DNA of 64,000 nt from Acetobacter orientalis (lineage in GTDB: Bacteria; Pseudomonadota; Alphaproteobacteria; Acetobacterales; Acetobacteraceae). Positions 8,414 to 20,642 of the stretch are shown here, piece by piece. Position 1 is the stretch's first letter, and the number at the start of each line of letters is the position of its first letter. The stretch spans positions 62,001 through 126,000 of the forward strand of contig NZ_BAMX01000022.1 in the NCBI RefSeq assembly GCF_000963965.1, read 5' to 3'. The position numbers were made by a program, and so were the translations under genes. Under the pieces are notes generated by a model. That model was not told the DNA's origin. It searched no databases and worked only from the letters and a program-made list of their open reading frames with translations.

Positions 8414-9821
8414 GGCAAATATGCAGCAGTCCCCCTGCACAAAACCCAAAAAACCATGAAAAATTTTGTAAAGCAGCATAAGGCTGTACAAAAAGAACAA
8501 TAAGCCCACAACATACCCCAGCAATTAGAGAGAGAATTGCAAGGGGGTTAGTGCCATTTTTATACCAATAGGCGTCATTGGGGTTCATGGAATAAAGGGC
8601 GTTAGGCACTAGTTTTTGCTTTTGTACGCTGTAATAATCGGCCAATAAAATACCAATAAGCGGGGCAATAAAAGCGCCCAAAATGTCTAGAGTAAAATGT
8701 ATCAGCTCTGGCCGCGTGTAGAGGTTCCAAGGCATAACAATAATAGCGCCAAGTGCCGCAATAATACCGCCCCGCCGCCATGAAAGAATATGGGGGGCAA
8801 GGTTTGAAAAATCAAAAGCAGCAGAAACAAAATTTGCAGAAATATTAATGCCAATTGTTGCCGTTAAGAATGTAGCCATACCTACAATAAGCACGGTCAT
8901 ACTGTTAATTTGGGTTACGGTTTCAACCGGGTCTATAATAATGCGGCCAAATACTGGTTGGGTGAGGGCTATGGTTGCAAGTGTTAAAATAGAAAAACCC
9001 ATGAAATTAACAGGTAAGCCCCAGAAATTGCCCATTTTTATGTCGCGCATGGTTTTGCCGTAACGGGCAAAGTCACCAAAATTGAGGATAATGGGAGAGA
9101 AGAAAGCAATTGTAAGCGCCATAGCGTTTAAAATACCCAGCAGGCGTGGGGTAAAGCCGGTTTTTTCTACTGCGCCAAAAACATGAAAATTTATATGGCC
9201 ATGTGTTTGCCAAAGCAGCCAGCCGTCAAGCGCAATCATCATGACGTAAATAGTAGGGCCTGCCCAATCAATAAAATGCCGAATGGCGTCCATACCACGC
9301 CAAAAAATACAGAGTTGCAGCAGCCATACGGTCATGAACGTGGCCCACCCAAGGGGGGAAAGACCAATAAACCCATGGTGTGCGGTATCGGCCCACGGCG
9401 CTATTTGTGGCCAGAGCTTTAAGCCGAGAATAAGGAGCGCATTAGAAGCGAGCCATGTTTGGATACCGTACCACCCCACCGCAATAGCCCCGCGTACAAA
9501 CGCAGGCACTAAAGCGCCTTTAACACCAAACACCATGCGTATTGTAACGGGAAACGGCGTGCCTGATAGAAAGCTGGGTTTAGCCACCAAGTTACTGGCA
9601 ACCTGCACAATGCAAATAGCCAGAATAAGGGCTACAAAAACATCTTTAGCGGGCAGGCCCATGGCAAATAGGCTACCTGCGGTAACGTAGCCTGCAACGC
9701 TATGCACGTTAGACATCCATAAAAACAAGTAATCTGGCCATGCCCAACTGCGGGTTTTAATGGGGGCTAAATCATCGTTTATCAAATGGGTATCAGTCTG
9801 GACATCTGGGGGGACGGGCAT
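8364..9821 (-). CDS. NCS1-family nucleobase:cation symporter (uracil/allantoin/hydantoin permease type)
   Basis: About 485 residues, 12 predicted membrane segments. NCS1 signatures include TRSWAWPDYLFLWMSNVHSVAGYVTAG-like start, the SGTPFPVTIRMVFG segment, GWYGIQTWLAS, FSPIILNFGDFARYG, NISANFVSAAFD and the GIL-LADYY helix near the C-terminus. ATG at 9821 has AGGAAGA eight bases upstream, whereas the longer start at 9845 has none. It diverges from dihydropyrimidinase across a RutR-type operator, so it is the likely inner-membrane importer for uracil, dihydrouracil or a hydantoin. The 3' end overlaps rutR convergently. Confidence 0.88.
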   Translation of the reverse strand: MPVPPDVQTDTHLINDDLAPIKTRSWAWPDYLFLWMSNVHSVAGYVTAGSLFAMGLPAKDVFVALILAICIVQVASNLVAKPSFLSGTPFPVTIRMVFGVKGALVPAFVRGAIAVGWYGIQTWLASNALLILGLKLWPQIAPWADTAHHGFIGLSPLGWATFMTVWLLQLCIFWRGMDAIRHFIDWAGPTIYVMMIALDGWLLWQTHGHINFHVFGAVEKTGFTPRLLGILNAMALTIAFFSPIILNFGDFARYGKTMRDIKMGNFWGLPVNFMGFSILTLATIALTQPVFGRIIIDPVETVTQINSMTVLIVGMATFLTATIGINISANFVSAAFDFSNLAPHILSWRRGGIIAALGAIIVMPWNLYTRPELIHFTLDILGAFIAPLIGILLADYYSVQKQKLVPNALYSMNPNDAYWYKNGTNPLAILSLIAGVCCGLIVLFVQPYAALQNFSWFFGFCAGGLLHICLNRLPLLASKQNQPVA

Positions 9822-9860
9822 GGCGAGTCTTCCTGATTGGTGCATGTGCGGAATATATTA

Positions 9861-9876
9861 TTGACCAAAGGGTCAA
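9861..9876. promoter_or_regulatory. RutR-type operator TTGACCAAAGGGTCAA
   Basis: 16-base palindrome with perfect TTGACC/GGTCAA arms. It differs by one base from the known E. coli RutR consensus TTGACCA-NN-TGGTCAA. It sits between the divergent NCS1 permease (start 9821) and dihydropyrimidinase (start 9954), where a bound repressor could block both promoters. No second good match was noticed elsewhere in the window. Confidence 0.8.
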
Positions 9877-9914
9877 AATAACAATACGGTTTCGATATAA
9901 AATATGAGTCGTGA

Positions 9915-12392
<2,478 letters not shown>

Positions 12393-12653
12393 GGATACAA
12401 AGCTTTCATGGTAGGGTCTTGCAGACAGAGTAAATTCTCTTGTCCGTAATATTCAAGAATTATCATGAGTGGTTGTTACATTTGTTCCACACCATCAGAT
12501 AAAATCTAACCAAATAGTCGAATTTACGTTGCTAACCCGGATCGAATCATCATATCGTTCCGCGGTCGGTTCGATCTTTTAAAGAGGAGGCCCTTTCCAG
12601 TCTTTTAGACCCCCATCTGCCCCGCCCCCTCTTGCTCTGGAGCTCGAAAGGCT

Positions 12654-15053
12654 ATGCCTCTCATTCGAACATCTGCCACGCATCTACTTTTAACCGGAAC
12701 GTTTTTGGGTTCTGTTCTGCTTTCTCATGCAGCATCGGCACAAAGTGCCCCTACACATACAAAGCCAGTTCATCGTGCGGCACCTAAAAAGATTAAGCGT
12801 AATTATGGCCCGGTAAGTGCTACAAACTCACCTGAAGAAATACAGGTTGCAGGGTCTACAACCGTGCAAGGGGTTACACGCCACGCGCCGGGTGGTGGTC
12901 TTATGCGTGTGGAGTCTCGGGCCGGAACAATCCAGTCTGTAACACGAGATTTTATTGCAAAGCAGCCACCTTCTGCTAACCCTGTGCAAGTATTGGCACT
13001 GACCCCGAGTGCTTATGTGGCCCTTACAGAGCCTTACGGCATAGCTGGGGGTAATCTTATGCTCCGTGGTTTGCCCGGAGACCATGTCGGCTGGATTTAT
13101 AACGGCGCCCCAGTGAATGACGTGGGCGATGGTGGCTTTTACGCCAACCAGACTTCTGATGGTGATAACCTTAAATCTGTATCCTTAATGCCGGGCTCTG
13201 CTGATATTGATACGCCTAGTATTTCTGCCGCAGCGGGCAGTGCGTATGCAGAGCTTATTGACCCATCGCACAGGCGTGGGGGCTTTGTAGATTTTTCTTA
13301 CGGTTCTTATAATATGCACCGTGAGTTTGTGCGTTTAGAAAGTGGGGATATTGGTAATAGCGGCTTCCGTGCTTTTGCGTCTTTCTCCAACACAGCGGCA
13401 GACAACTGGCGTGGGCCGGGTAAGTTTACCCGTAAGCATGTTGACTTTAAAATGGTTAAGGATTTTAGCCCAGATAGCCATTGGAGCCTTAATGCGAGTT
13501 ATAACACCAATAATCTACAGCTCGACATGTACCCCACCAAAGAGCAGTTTGATAAATACGGTAAGCATTACGATTTTTCATCTAAATATGACCCCAATAA
13601 TAAAACAAGCTACCATAAATATGGGCTAGATGCTTTTCAGAACATGATTGCTTCTGCCCCGCTCTCTGTTAAATTAGCAGAAGGGCTGCGGTTTGATGAC
13701 ACGCCCTATTTGTGGTGGGGTTCTGGTACAATTGGCGGTGTCAGTACTGTAACAGATGGCCAGACTTTCTCTGGTAACCAGCCTGTTAATGTTGATGTTG
13801 CAAACGGCACAACAGTTTATACGCCGCTTTATTTTAGCTACCACCGTACAGGTAACAACGCCAAACTAACATGGAAACAAGGGGTTAACACCCTTACCTT
13901 TGGGTGGTGGTTTGAATGGTCTCGTACCAACCAGTCTACCCCTGTGTCTTATATTAACCAGCAAAATGGTGGCCCTGCGAATATTTATGGTGATTACGGG
14001 CCAAATATTTATAAAACGCAGGAAGGTAACCGTTGGTATTTGAATAACCACAACACCTTTACGCAAGTGAACATGCTTTATTTGGGCGATAAGCTAAGCC
14101 TACTGCATGATAAGCTGGAACTTCAAGCTGGTTTGCGGGTGGCTATGGTTAACCGCAAGGTTGATAGCTACGTGCCTAATATTCAACAAAAGCGTGCCCA
14201 AAACGTTTTTGAGCCGTTGCCCCAATTTAGTGCCAGTTACCGGTTTAATAGCCATCATCAACTTTATGTTTTGGGCACCACTAACTTTAAAATGCCTAAC
14301 AACAACACTATGTTTGAGCTGTATAACCTTGATGGCTCCATGTCTACAGCGCCCTCTGCTAACGTAAAACCCGAATATGCGATTGAAGAAGAAATAGGCT
14401 ACCGCTACCACGATGACCTATTTGTGGGTGAAATTTCTTTCTTTAACTATAACTTTACCAATAGACAGATGAGTGTGCTGAGCTACTTTGGTAGTGCACC
14501 AATGTCTACCACAATGAACGTGGGTAACCAGACCTCTCGCGGGGTTGATGTGCAGTTCGGTACGCGGCCCATTTTTGGGCATTTCCGTCCTTATGTAAGT
14601 TTTGAATATCTGGATGCGACAACAGACTCCAATATTCATTATTTGAATGATGATTTGCGGACAAAAGGGAAACGACCAGTAGGCACCCCGCACGAAATGG
14701 GTGCGCTCGGCATTGACTGGGATAACGGGCATATTTTTGCGAACTTGAACCTCAAATATATTGGGGCCCAGTACGCAACGCTCGTAAACGATGAAAAACT
14801 ACACCCCTATATTACGGATACGGTTACTCTTGGGTATAGGTTTTCTAACAAATGGCACCTTCGTGCACCTCAAATCCAGCTTAACTTCCAAAACCTAGCT
14901 GGCTCTCTCTATCGCAATGGTGTGTATTCTATGTCTCCGTTTGCGCATGCAACAACGGGGGTAAATGGTACCAATTATGGTGCGGGTTCTGCGCCAACTT
15001 ATACATTGTCTCCGGGGTTTGCGGTTTCATTCTCGCTTTCTACCGGTTTCTAA
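12654..15053 (+). CDS. TonB-dependent outer-membrane receptor
   Basis: 799 residues with a signal peptide ending near SHAASAQ, an N-terminal plug domain (SVTRDFIAKQPPSANPVQVLALTPS, LRGLPGDHVGWIYNGAPVNDVGDGG) and a C-terminal 22-strand barrel finishing in FSLSTGF with the expected terminal aromatic residue. GGAG and AAAGG lie upstream of the ATG. TonB receptors drive energy-dependent uptake across the outer membrane. It lies between dihydropyrimidinase and the preTA operon and has its own terminator, so it may import a pyrimidine base, nucleoside or related compound, but this rests on position only; an iron-siderophore role cannot be excluded. Confidence 0.88.
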   Translation: MPLIRTSATHLLLTGTFLGSVLLSHAASAQSAPTHTKPVHRAAPKKIKRNYGPVSATNSPEEIQVAGSTTVQGVTRHAPGGGLMRVESRAGTIQSVTRDFIAKQPPSANPVQVLALTPSAYVALTEPYGIAGGNLMLRGLPGDHVGWIYNGAPVNDVGDGGFYANQTSDGDNLKSVSLMPGSADIDTPSISAAAGSAYAELIDPSHRRGGFVDFSYGSYNMHREFVRLESGDIGNSGFRAFASFSNTAADNWRGPGKFTRKHVDFKMVKDFSPDSHWSLNASYNTNNLQLDMYPTKEQFDKYGKHYDFSSKYDPNNKTSYHKYGLDAFQNMIASAPLSVKLAEGLRFDDTPYLWWGSGTIGGVSTVTDGQTFSGNQPVNVDVANGTTVYTPLYFSYHRTGNNAKLTWKQGVNTLTFGWWFEWSRTNQSTPVSYINQQNGGPANIYGDYGPNIYKTQEGNRWYLNNHNTFTQVNMLYLGDKLSLLHDKLELQAGLRVAMVNRKVDSYVPNIQQKRAQNVFEPLPQFSASYRFNSHHQLYVLGTTNFKMPNNNTMFELYNLDGSMSTAPSANVKPEYAIEEEIGYRYHDDLFVGEISFFNYNFTNRQMSVLSYFGSAPMSTTMNVGNQTSRGVDVQFGTRPIFGHFRPYVSFEYLDATTDSNIHYLNDDLRTKGKRPVGTPHEMGALGIDWDNGHIFANLNLKYIGAQYATLVNDEKLHPYITDTVTLGYRFSNKWHLRAPQIQLNFQNLAGSLYRNGVYSMSPFAHATTGVNGTNYGAGSAPTYTLSPGFAVSFSLSTGF

Positions 15054-15077
15054 GGTTTCCTACTTTTGCCCTGTTTG

Positions 15078-15110
15078 ATCCTGCCTGTTGCCACAGGCAG
15101 GATTTTTTTT
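15078..15110 (+). terminator. rho-independent terminator after the TonB receptor
   Basis: 11-bp perfect stem ATCCTGCCTGT / ACAGGCAGGAT, TGCC loop, followed by eight Ts. Confidence 0.9.
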
Positions 15111-15238
15111 GAGGGCATACACAAGTTCAGCATGCAGTCTTTTTTTATAAAAGCTGAAAAGATGGTCAGAAAAACGTTGCGCAATCGTCTCTTTTGATCT
15201 TATCGTTACGAAATCGGAATTTCATGGAAGCAGCAGTT

Positions 15239-16588
15239 ATGAGAATCCCAGATACCATCTGTGGTCGCCTGAGTGAGGGAGAGCTGGCAGCCAATTTTGC
15301 TGATGCTCACCCCCCTCTAACGCATGCTCAAGCAGTAATAGAAGCAGAGCGCTGTTTTTATTGCTACGATGCCCCTTGTGTGCAGGCTTGTCCTACCAGC
15401 ATTGATATTCCTAAATTTATCAAGGCTATAGCCACCAACAATATGCAAGGCTCTGCACGGACTATTCTGGAGTCTAATATTTTGGGCGGGGCTTGTGCCC
15501 GCGTGTGCCCAACAGAAATTCTGTGCGAACAAAAATGTGTGCATACCGCGCGCGAAGCCGGGCAGGCTATCCGTATTGGTGCATTGCAGCGCCACGCCAC
15601 AGATTGGCAGATGGAGCATGGTGGCCAGCCTTTTACGCGTGCTGTTGCAACGGGTAAACGTATTGCCGTTGTGGGGGCTGGCCCAGCAGGTTTGGCGTGT
15701 GCGCACCGCCTTGCCATGCATGGCCATAATATTGATTTGATTGATACCCACACCTTGCCAGGTGGCCTGAACGAATACGGCGTTGCCGCTTACAAACTGG
15801 CAGATGACTTTGCTCAAAAAGAAGTAGATTTTCTTATGGCCATTGGAGGGATTACCTTCCAGGGTGGGCTGTCACTTGGCAAAGACTTTACCGTTGCCCA
15901 ATTACGCAAAGAGTATGATGCTGTTTTTCTTGCTGTGGGCCTAGCTGGCGTAAGAGCCATGGGTATTGAAGGTGAACAGCTTGATGGCGTGATGGATGCC
16001 GTTACTTTTATTGAAACTCTGCGCTCACAAGACAAAAAGACCGTGCCAGTTGGCCGCAGGGTTGTGGTTGTGGGCGGTGGTAACACGGCGGTTGATGCTG
16101 CGGTGCAGGCACGTCGCCTTGGTGCGGAAGATGTGTTTTTAGTTTACCGCCGTGGTCATGAGCAAATGTCCGCCACCACGGTTGAGCGGGAGTGGGCACA
16201 GACCAATGGCGTTACGGTTAAGCTGTGGGCTTCTCCTGTGCGTATTGTGTCTGAAAACGGTGTTTTGCGCGGCGTAGAGTTTGCCCGAGGTGCCATTGGC
16301 CCAGATGGTAGCATTGCCTACAACCCCGCCGACACCTTTATTATTGAAGCTGACATGGTGTTAAAGGCCGTAGGCCAGACATTTTTATCTACCCCCTTAC
16401 AAGCAGATACCATAGCCATAAGTGGTGGCCGCATTTTGGTAGATGACCAGTACCAGACCACAATGCAGGGTGTTTTTGCGGGTGGTGACTGTACGCCGGG
16501 TGAAGACCTGACTGTTGCTGCCGTGCGTGATGGCCGTGATGCGGCAGAGGCTATTCATGCCATGCTCTCTCAAAATTCTGGCCAATAA
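15239..16588 (+). CDS. preT: NAD-dependent dihydropyrimidine dehydrogenase, PreT subunit
   Basis: 449 residues from the ATG at 15239 (GGAAG eight bases upstream; in-frame starts at 15194 and 15224 exist). The N-terminal alpha-helical ferredoxin-like domain has the cysteine clusters AERCFYCYDAPCVQACPT and GACARVCP-TEILCEQKC for 4Fe-4S centres. It is followed by an FAD domain (VVGAGPAGLACA) and an NAD(P)H domain (VVGGGNTAVDAA), ending in the FAGGDC segment. This matches the GltD-like flavoprotein subunit that passes electrons from NAD(P)H to PreA. First gene of a five-gene operon for reductive uracil breakdown; preA follows after 12 bases. Confidence 0.92.
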   Translation: MRIPDTICGRLSEGELAANFADAHPPLTHAQAVIEAERCFYCYDAPCVQACPTSIDIPKFIKAIATNNMQGSARTILESNILGGACARVCPTEILCEQKCVHTAREAGQAIRIGALQRHATDWQMEHGGQPFTRAVATGKRIAVVGAGPAGLACAHRLAMHGHNIDLIDTHTLPGGLNEYGVAAYKLADDFAQKEVDFLMAIGGITFQGGLSLGKDFTVAQLRKEYDAVFLAVGLAGVRAMGIEGEQLDGVMDAVTFIETLRSQDKKTVPVGRRVVVVGGGNTAVDAAVQARRLGAEDVFLVYRRGHEQMSATTVEREWAQTNGVTVKLWASPVRIVSENGVLRGVEFARGAIGPDGSIAYNPADTFIIEADMVLKAVGQTFLSTPLQADTIAISGGRILVDDQYQTTMQGVFAGGDCTPGEDLTVAAVRDGRDAAEAIHAMLSQNSGQ

Positions 16589-16600
16589 AGGATAGAAACA

Positions 16601-17869
16601 ATGGCTGACCTGCGCACAACTTTTGCCGGTATTAAGTCTCCTAACCCTTTTTGGCTGGCCTCTGCCCCCCCAACAGATAAAGCCTATAACGTGCGCCGTG
16701 CGTTTGAGGCGGGCTGGGGTGGTGTTGTCTGGAAAACTTTGGGTGAAGACCCACCCGTGGTTAATGTAAGCTCTCGTTACGGGTCGCTAAACTATAACGG
16801 CAATCGTTTAATGGGGCTTAACAATATTGAGCTTATTTCAGACCGCCCACTGGCCGTTAACCTTGCAGAAATTAAGCAGGTTAAACGAGACTACCCAGAT
16901 AGAGCGGTAGTTGTCAGCCTTATGGTGCCCTGTGTTGAAGAAAGCTGGAAAGCCATTCTACCGTTGGTTGAAGAAACGGGGGCAGATGGTATCGAGCTCA
17001 ATTTTGGCTGCCCACATGGTATGTCTGAGCGAAATATGGGGGCTGCTGTAGGGCAGGTTCCAGAATATGTTGAAATGGTTACGCGGTGGTGTAAGCAATA
17101 CACCCGTATGCCGGTTATTGTTAAACTTACCCCTAATATTACCAATATTCTTATGCCAGCACTTGCTGCCAAACGGGGTGGGGCAGATGCCGTTTCTCTT
17201 ATCAACACCATTCAGTCTGTTATTGGTGTTGACCTAGACCAAATGGCCCCCATGCCTGTTGTAGGCGGTAAAGGCACACACGGTGGGTATTGTGGCCCAG
17301 CCGTTAAACCTATTGCCCTGCGTATGATTGGTGACATTGCCCGCCACCCAGAGCTGGCTGGTATTCCCATTTCTGGTATGGGTGGTATTGGTTCTTGGCG
17401 TGATGCCGCAGAGTTTTTAGCAATGGGTGCGACGACATTGCAGGTTTGTACGGCCGCAATGCACTATGGTTTCCGTATTGTTGATGACATGATAGATGGT
17501 CTTTCTAGCTGGATGGATCAAAAAGGGTATGCAGATATTCCCTCTGTTAGTGGGCAGGCTATTCCACGCTTTGTTAATTGGGGTAATTTAAACTTAAAAT
17601 TCAAAACACTTGCAGACATTAACCAAGATGCCTGCATTGGGTGTGGCTTATGCCATATCGCCTGCGAAGATACATCGCATCAGGCTATTTCAAAAACACT
17701 TGTTGATGGCAAAAACCATTATGAAGTGATTGATGAAGAGTGCGTAGGCTGCAACCTATGTGCGCATGTTTGCCCCATTGATGATTGTATTACCATGCAA
17801 CCTCAGCCTGTAGAAGGCGAGCTGACATGGCCAGAGCACCCCAATAACCCTAACCGGGTTACAGCGTAA
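16601..17869 (+). CDS. preA: NAD-dependent dihydropyrimidine dehydrogenase, PreA subunit
   Basis: 422 residues. An FMN-binding dihydroorotate dehydrogenase-like barrel (NPFWLASAPPTDK, ELNFGCPHGMSERNMG, VKLTPNITN, ISGMGGIGSW) is followed by two C-terminal 4Fe-4S motifs, CIGCGLCHIAC and CVGCNLCAHVCP. With PreT it reduces uracil and thymine to dihydro forms. The position of the mammalian enzyme's acid-catalyst cysteine (GLACGQ) reads GAAVGQ here, as I recall for other bacterial PreA proteins, so this is not a sign of inactivity. AAAGGA precedes the ATG. Middle of the pyrimidine operon. Confidence 0.92.
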   Translation: MADLRTTFAGIKSPNPFWLASAPPTDKAYNVRRAFEAGWGGVVWKTLGEDPPVVNVSSRYGSLNYNGNRLMGLNNIELISDRPLAVNLAEIKQVKRDYPDRAVVVSLMVPCVEESWKAILPLVEETGADGIELNFGCPHGMSERNMGAAVGQVPEYVEMVTRWCKQYTRMPVIVKLTPNITNILMPALAAKRGGADAVSLINTIQSVIGVDLDQMAPMPVVGGKGTHGGYCGPAVKPIALRMIGDIARHPELAGIPISGMGGIGSWRDAAEFLAMGATTLQVCTAAMHYGFRIVDDMIDGLSSWMDQKGYADIPSVSGQAIPRFVNWGNLNLKFKTLADINQDACIGCGLCHIACEDTSHQAISKTLVDGKNHYEVIDEECVGCNLCAHVCPIDDCITMQPQPVEGELTWPEHPNNPNRVTA

Positions 17870-17907
17870 ATTACGGTTTGAGTAGTGTATTAAAGCGGAG
17901 AAAAGGT

Positions 17908-19182
17908 ATGTCTCAGGTAGGTTTTACAGGTAAAAATAATAACCTTTGTGTAGATGGTCAGGCACTTTGGGCAGACCTTATGCAAACAGCAGAGTTTGGT
18001 GGCACACCTAAAGGGGGTGTAAAGCGCCTGACATTAACGCACGAAGATAAGCTGGTGCGTGACTGGTTTATAAAAACCTGTAAAGAGCTGGGCTGTACAG
18101 TTTCTTATGACTCTATGGGCAACTTGTTTGCCCGCCGTGCTGGGCAGGATAATACGCTTGCTCCTATTACTATGGGTAGCCATCTTGATACGCAGCCAAC
18201 GGGCGGTAAGTTTGATGGGATTTTGGGTGTATTAGGGGGGCTGTCGGTGCTCCGTGCGCTGCATAAATCTGGTTATGTAACACGCCACCCTATTGAGCTT
18301 ATTAACTGGACAAACGAGGAAGGCTCACGTTTTTCTCCTCCCATGATGTGCTCAGGCGTTTTTGCTGGTATTTTTAAAGAAGAAGATATTCTGGAAAAAC
18401 GTGACCGTGCGGGCATTCGTTTTCAAGACGAATTAGAAAAAATTGGTTATCGGGGTGAGGAAAAATGCGGTGAGCACCCTCTGGCGGCTTATTTTGAGTT
18501 GCACATTGAACAAGGCCCAATTTTAGAGTCTGAAGAAAAAACGATTGGTATTGTTACAGGTATTCAGGGTGCGCGGTGGTATGAAGTAACCGTAACCGGC
18601 AAAGATGCCCACGCAGGCTCTACTCCTATGCCGCTACGGCACGATGCACTGGTAGCCGCCGCAGGTATGATTACGGCTACCAGTCAGGTTGCCAAAGCGC
18701 ATGCTCCCTCTGCGGTAGGGACTGTTGGTCTTTTGGAAAACCGGCCTAATAGCAGCAACGTTGTGCCGGGTGAGGTTTTCTTTACTATTGATATTCGCGA
18801 CCCTAACGATGCGGTTGTGCTAGAAATGGAAAAAGAACTGCTGGCTCGTATTAAAACGATTGCAGAAGAAAACAACGTGAGCGTAGATGTTGTGCAGATT
18901 TGGGATGCCCCTGCGGTGCATTTCAACAAAGATTGTGTTGCGATAGTTGAACAAGCTGCAACAGAGGGCAAATATCTTGCCCGCCGTATTGTTTCTGGCC
19001 CCGGCCATGATGCAGGTTATATGGCACACGTAACCCCAACTGCTATGATTTTTGTGCCCTGTAAAGATGGCCTAAGCCATAACGAAGCTGAAAGTATTTT
19101 GGAACAAGATGCAACAGCAGGCGCAAATGTTTTACTTGAAGCCGTTTTAAAAGCTGATAGCTTTTTTAATAAAGCGGAGTAG
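17908..19182 (+). CDS. N-carbamoyl-beta-alanine amidohydrolase (beta-ureidopropionase, M20 type)
   Basis: 424 residues from the ATG at 17908, which has GGAG eight bases upstream; an in-frame TTG at 17878 lacks support. Same family and nearly the same motifs as the copy at 4255: GSHLDTQPTGGKFDG, NWTNEEGSRF, HIEQGP, DAHAGSTPM, GPGHDAGY and LSHNEAE. In this operon it follows PreTA and precedes the beta-alanine aminotransferase, so the third step of reductive pyrimidine catabolism (N-carbamoyl-beta-alanine to beta-alanine, CO2 and ammonia) is the natural assignment. Substrate preference within the family is not readable from sequence alone. Confidence 0.9.
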   Translation: MSQVGFTGKNNNLCVDGQALWADLMQTAEFGGTPKGGVKRLTLTHEDKLVRDWFIKTCKELGCTVSYDSMGNLFARRAGQDNTLAPITMGSHLDTQPTGGKFDGILGVLGGLSVLRALHKSGYVTRHPIELINWTNEEGSRFSPPMMCSGVFAGIFKEEDILEKRDRAGIRFQDELEKIGYRGEEKCGEHPLAAYFELHIEQGPILESEEKTIGIVTGIQGARWYEVTVTGKDAHAGSTPMPLRHDALVAAAGMITATSQVAKAHAPSAVGTVGLLENRPNSSNVVPGEVFFTIDIRDPNDAVVLEMEKELLARIKTIAEENNVSVDVVQIWDAPAVHFNKDCVAIVEQAATEGKYLARRIVSGPGHDAGYMAHVTPTAMIFVPCKDGLSHNEAESILEQDATAGANVLLEAVLKADSFFNKAE

Positions 19183-19255
19183 TAATTTTTAGAGCCTAAC
19201 CGACACGCGTTCTTTTGTTAAAACACCACAGGCCAACGCCGAAAGGGCATTTGCA

Positions 19256-20593
19256 GTGAGCAATTTTGATAGTGTGGCAACAGTAAAAAAGGGCACTTAC
19301 TGGCAGCCCTTTACCGCAAACCGGTTGTTGCAGGCCAACTCACCCCCTCGTACTTTGGTCGCTGCTAAAGGCGCCTATTACGAGAATGTTGAGGGCCAGA
19401 AACTGTTTGATACGCTGTCTGGCTTGTGGTGTACTCCCCTTGGGCATGCTCACCCTTTAATTGCGGAAGCTGTTAAAAAACAGGTCGATACACTCGATTT
19501 TGCTCCCTCTTTTCAGATGACGCATAATAACGCGCTCTCGCTTGCGCAGCGTATTGCAGATATGGCCCCAGAAGGCATGAACCACGTGTTCTTTGCTAAT
19601 TCTGGCTCAGAGTCTGTTGATACGGCACTCAAGGTCGCGCTTGGTTACCACCGTATTAAAGGGGCAGGAAACCGCTTTCGTATGATCGGGCGGGAGCGGG
19701 GCTACCACGGTGTAGGTTTTGGCGGCATGTCTGTTGGGGGTATTCTCTCCAACCGTAAAATGTTTGCGCCGTGCATGATGCCCGGCGTAGATCACCTGCG
19801 GCATACTTACGCACCAGAGCATATGGCCTTTACCCGTGGGCAGCCAACATGGGGAGCAGACTACGCCGAAGACCTAGAGCGTTTAGTGGCTTTGCATGAT
19901 GCCTCAACCATAGCGGCTGTTATTGTAGAACCTGTGCAGGGGTCTACAGGGGTTATTGTGCCGCCACTTGGCTATTTACAACGCCTGCGTGAAATTTGCA
20001 CAAAGCACGGTATCCTTCTTATTTTTGATGAAGTTATCAGCGGTTTTGGCCGTATGGGTGCGCCATTTGCCGCACAGCGTTTTGGCGTTACACCTGACAT
20101 TATTACCTTTGCTAAAGCGGTTACAAACGGCATTGTGCCCATGGGCGGGGTTATTGTAACAGACGAAATTTATAAAACGTTCATGACCGGCCCGCAAAAC
20201 GCCATTGAGTTCTGCCATGGTTATACTTATTCGGGCCACCCCTTGGCTGCTGCCGTCGGTCATGTTGTGCTAGACGTTATGGAAAGCGAAGGCTTGTTTG
20301 AGCGTGTTGCGGCTCTTGAGCCTGTGTTGGAAGATGCCGCCCATAGTCTGGCCGATGTGCCGCAAGTGGCAGATATTCGTAATATTGGCCTGACCGCAGC
20401 GATTGAGCTCAAACCTGCACAAGAAGGTGTTGGCGTGCGTGGTTTAGCCGTGTTTGAAGAAGCGCTCAAACAAGGGCAACTGTTGCGCGTAACCGGTGAT
20501 ATTATTTCTTTCGGGCCGCCCTTTATTGCAACAGAAAACGAGCTAAAAAATATGATGCAAACTGTGCGTAAAGTCATTGAAACTGTTGGTTAA
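19256..20593 (+). CDS. beta-alanine:pyruvate aminotransferase (class III, omega-amino acid)
   Basis: 445 residues starting at a GTG with GAAAGGG 9 bases upstream. Class III PLP aminotransferase motifs: WQPFTANR, NSGSESVDTALK, GYHGVGFGGMSVGG, EPVQGSTGV, FDEVISGFGRMG and the PLP lysine Lys287 in TFAKAVTNG. Closely resembles omega-amino acid:pyruvate transaminases, which convert beta-alanine and pyruvate to malonate semialdehyde and alanine. It lies between the carbamoylase and a malonate semialdehyde decarboxylase homologue, so both substrate and product fit the neighbours. Confidence 0.88.
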   Translation: MSNFDSVATVKKGTYWQPFTANRLLQANSPPRTLVAAKGAYYENVEGQKLFDTLSGLWCTPLGHAHPLIAEAVKKQVDTLDFAPSFQMTHNNALSLAQRIADMAPEGMNHVFFANSGSESVDTALKVALGYHRIKGAGNRFRMIGRERGYHGVGFGGMSVGGILSNRKMFAPCMMPGVDHLRHTYAPEHMAFTRGQPTWGADYAEDLERLVALHDASTIAAVIVEPVQGSTGVIVPPLGYLQRLREICTKHGILLIFDEVISGFGRMGAPFAAQRFGVTPDIITFAKAVTNGIVPMGGVIVTDEIYKTFMTGPQNAIEFCHGYTYSGHPLAAAVGHVVLDVMESEGLFERVAALEPVLEDAAHSLADVPQVADIRNIGLTAAIELKPAQEGVGVRGLAVFEEALKQGQLLRVTGDIISFGPPFIATENELKNMMQTVRKVIETVG

Positions 20594-20642
20594 TGCAGCT
20601 TGTAAAATATTTCTTGTATAATTGTTAAAAAGGAAAAAAGTT

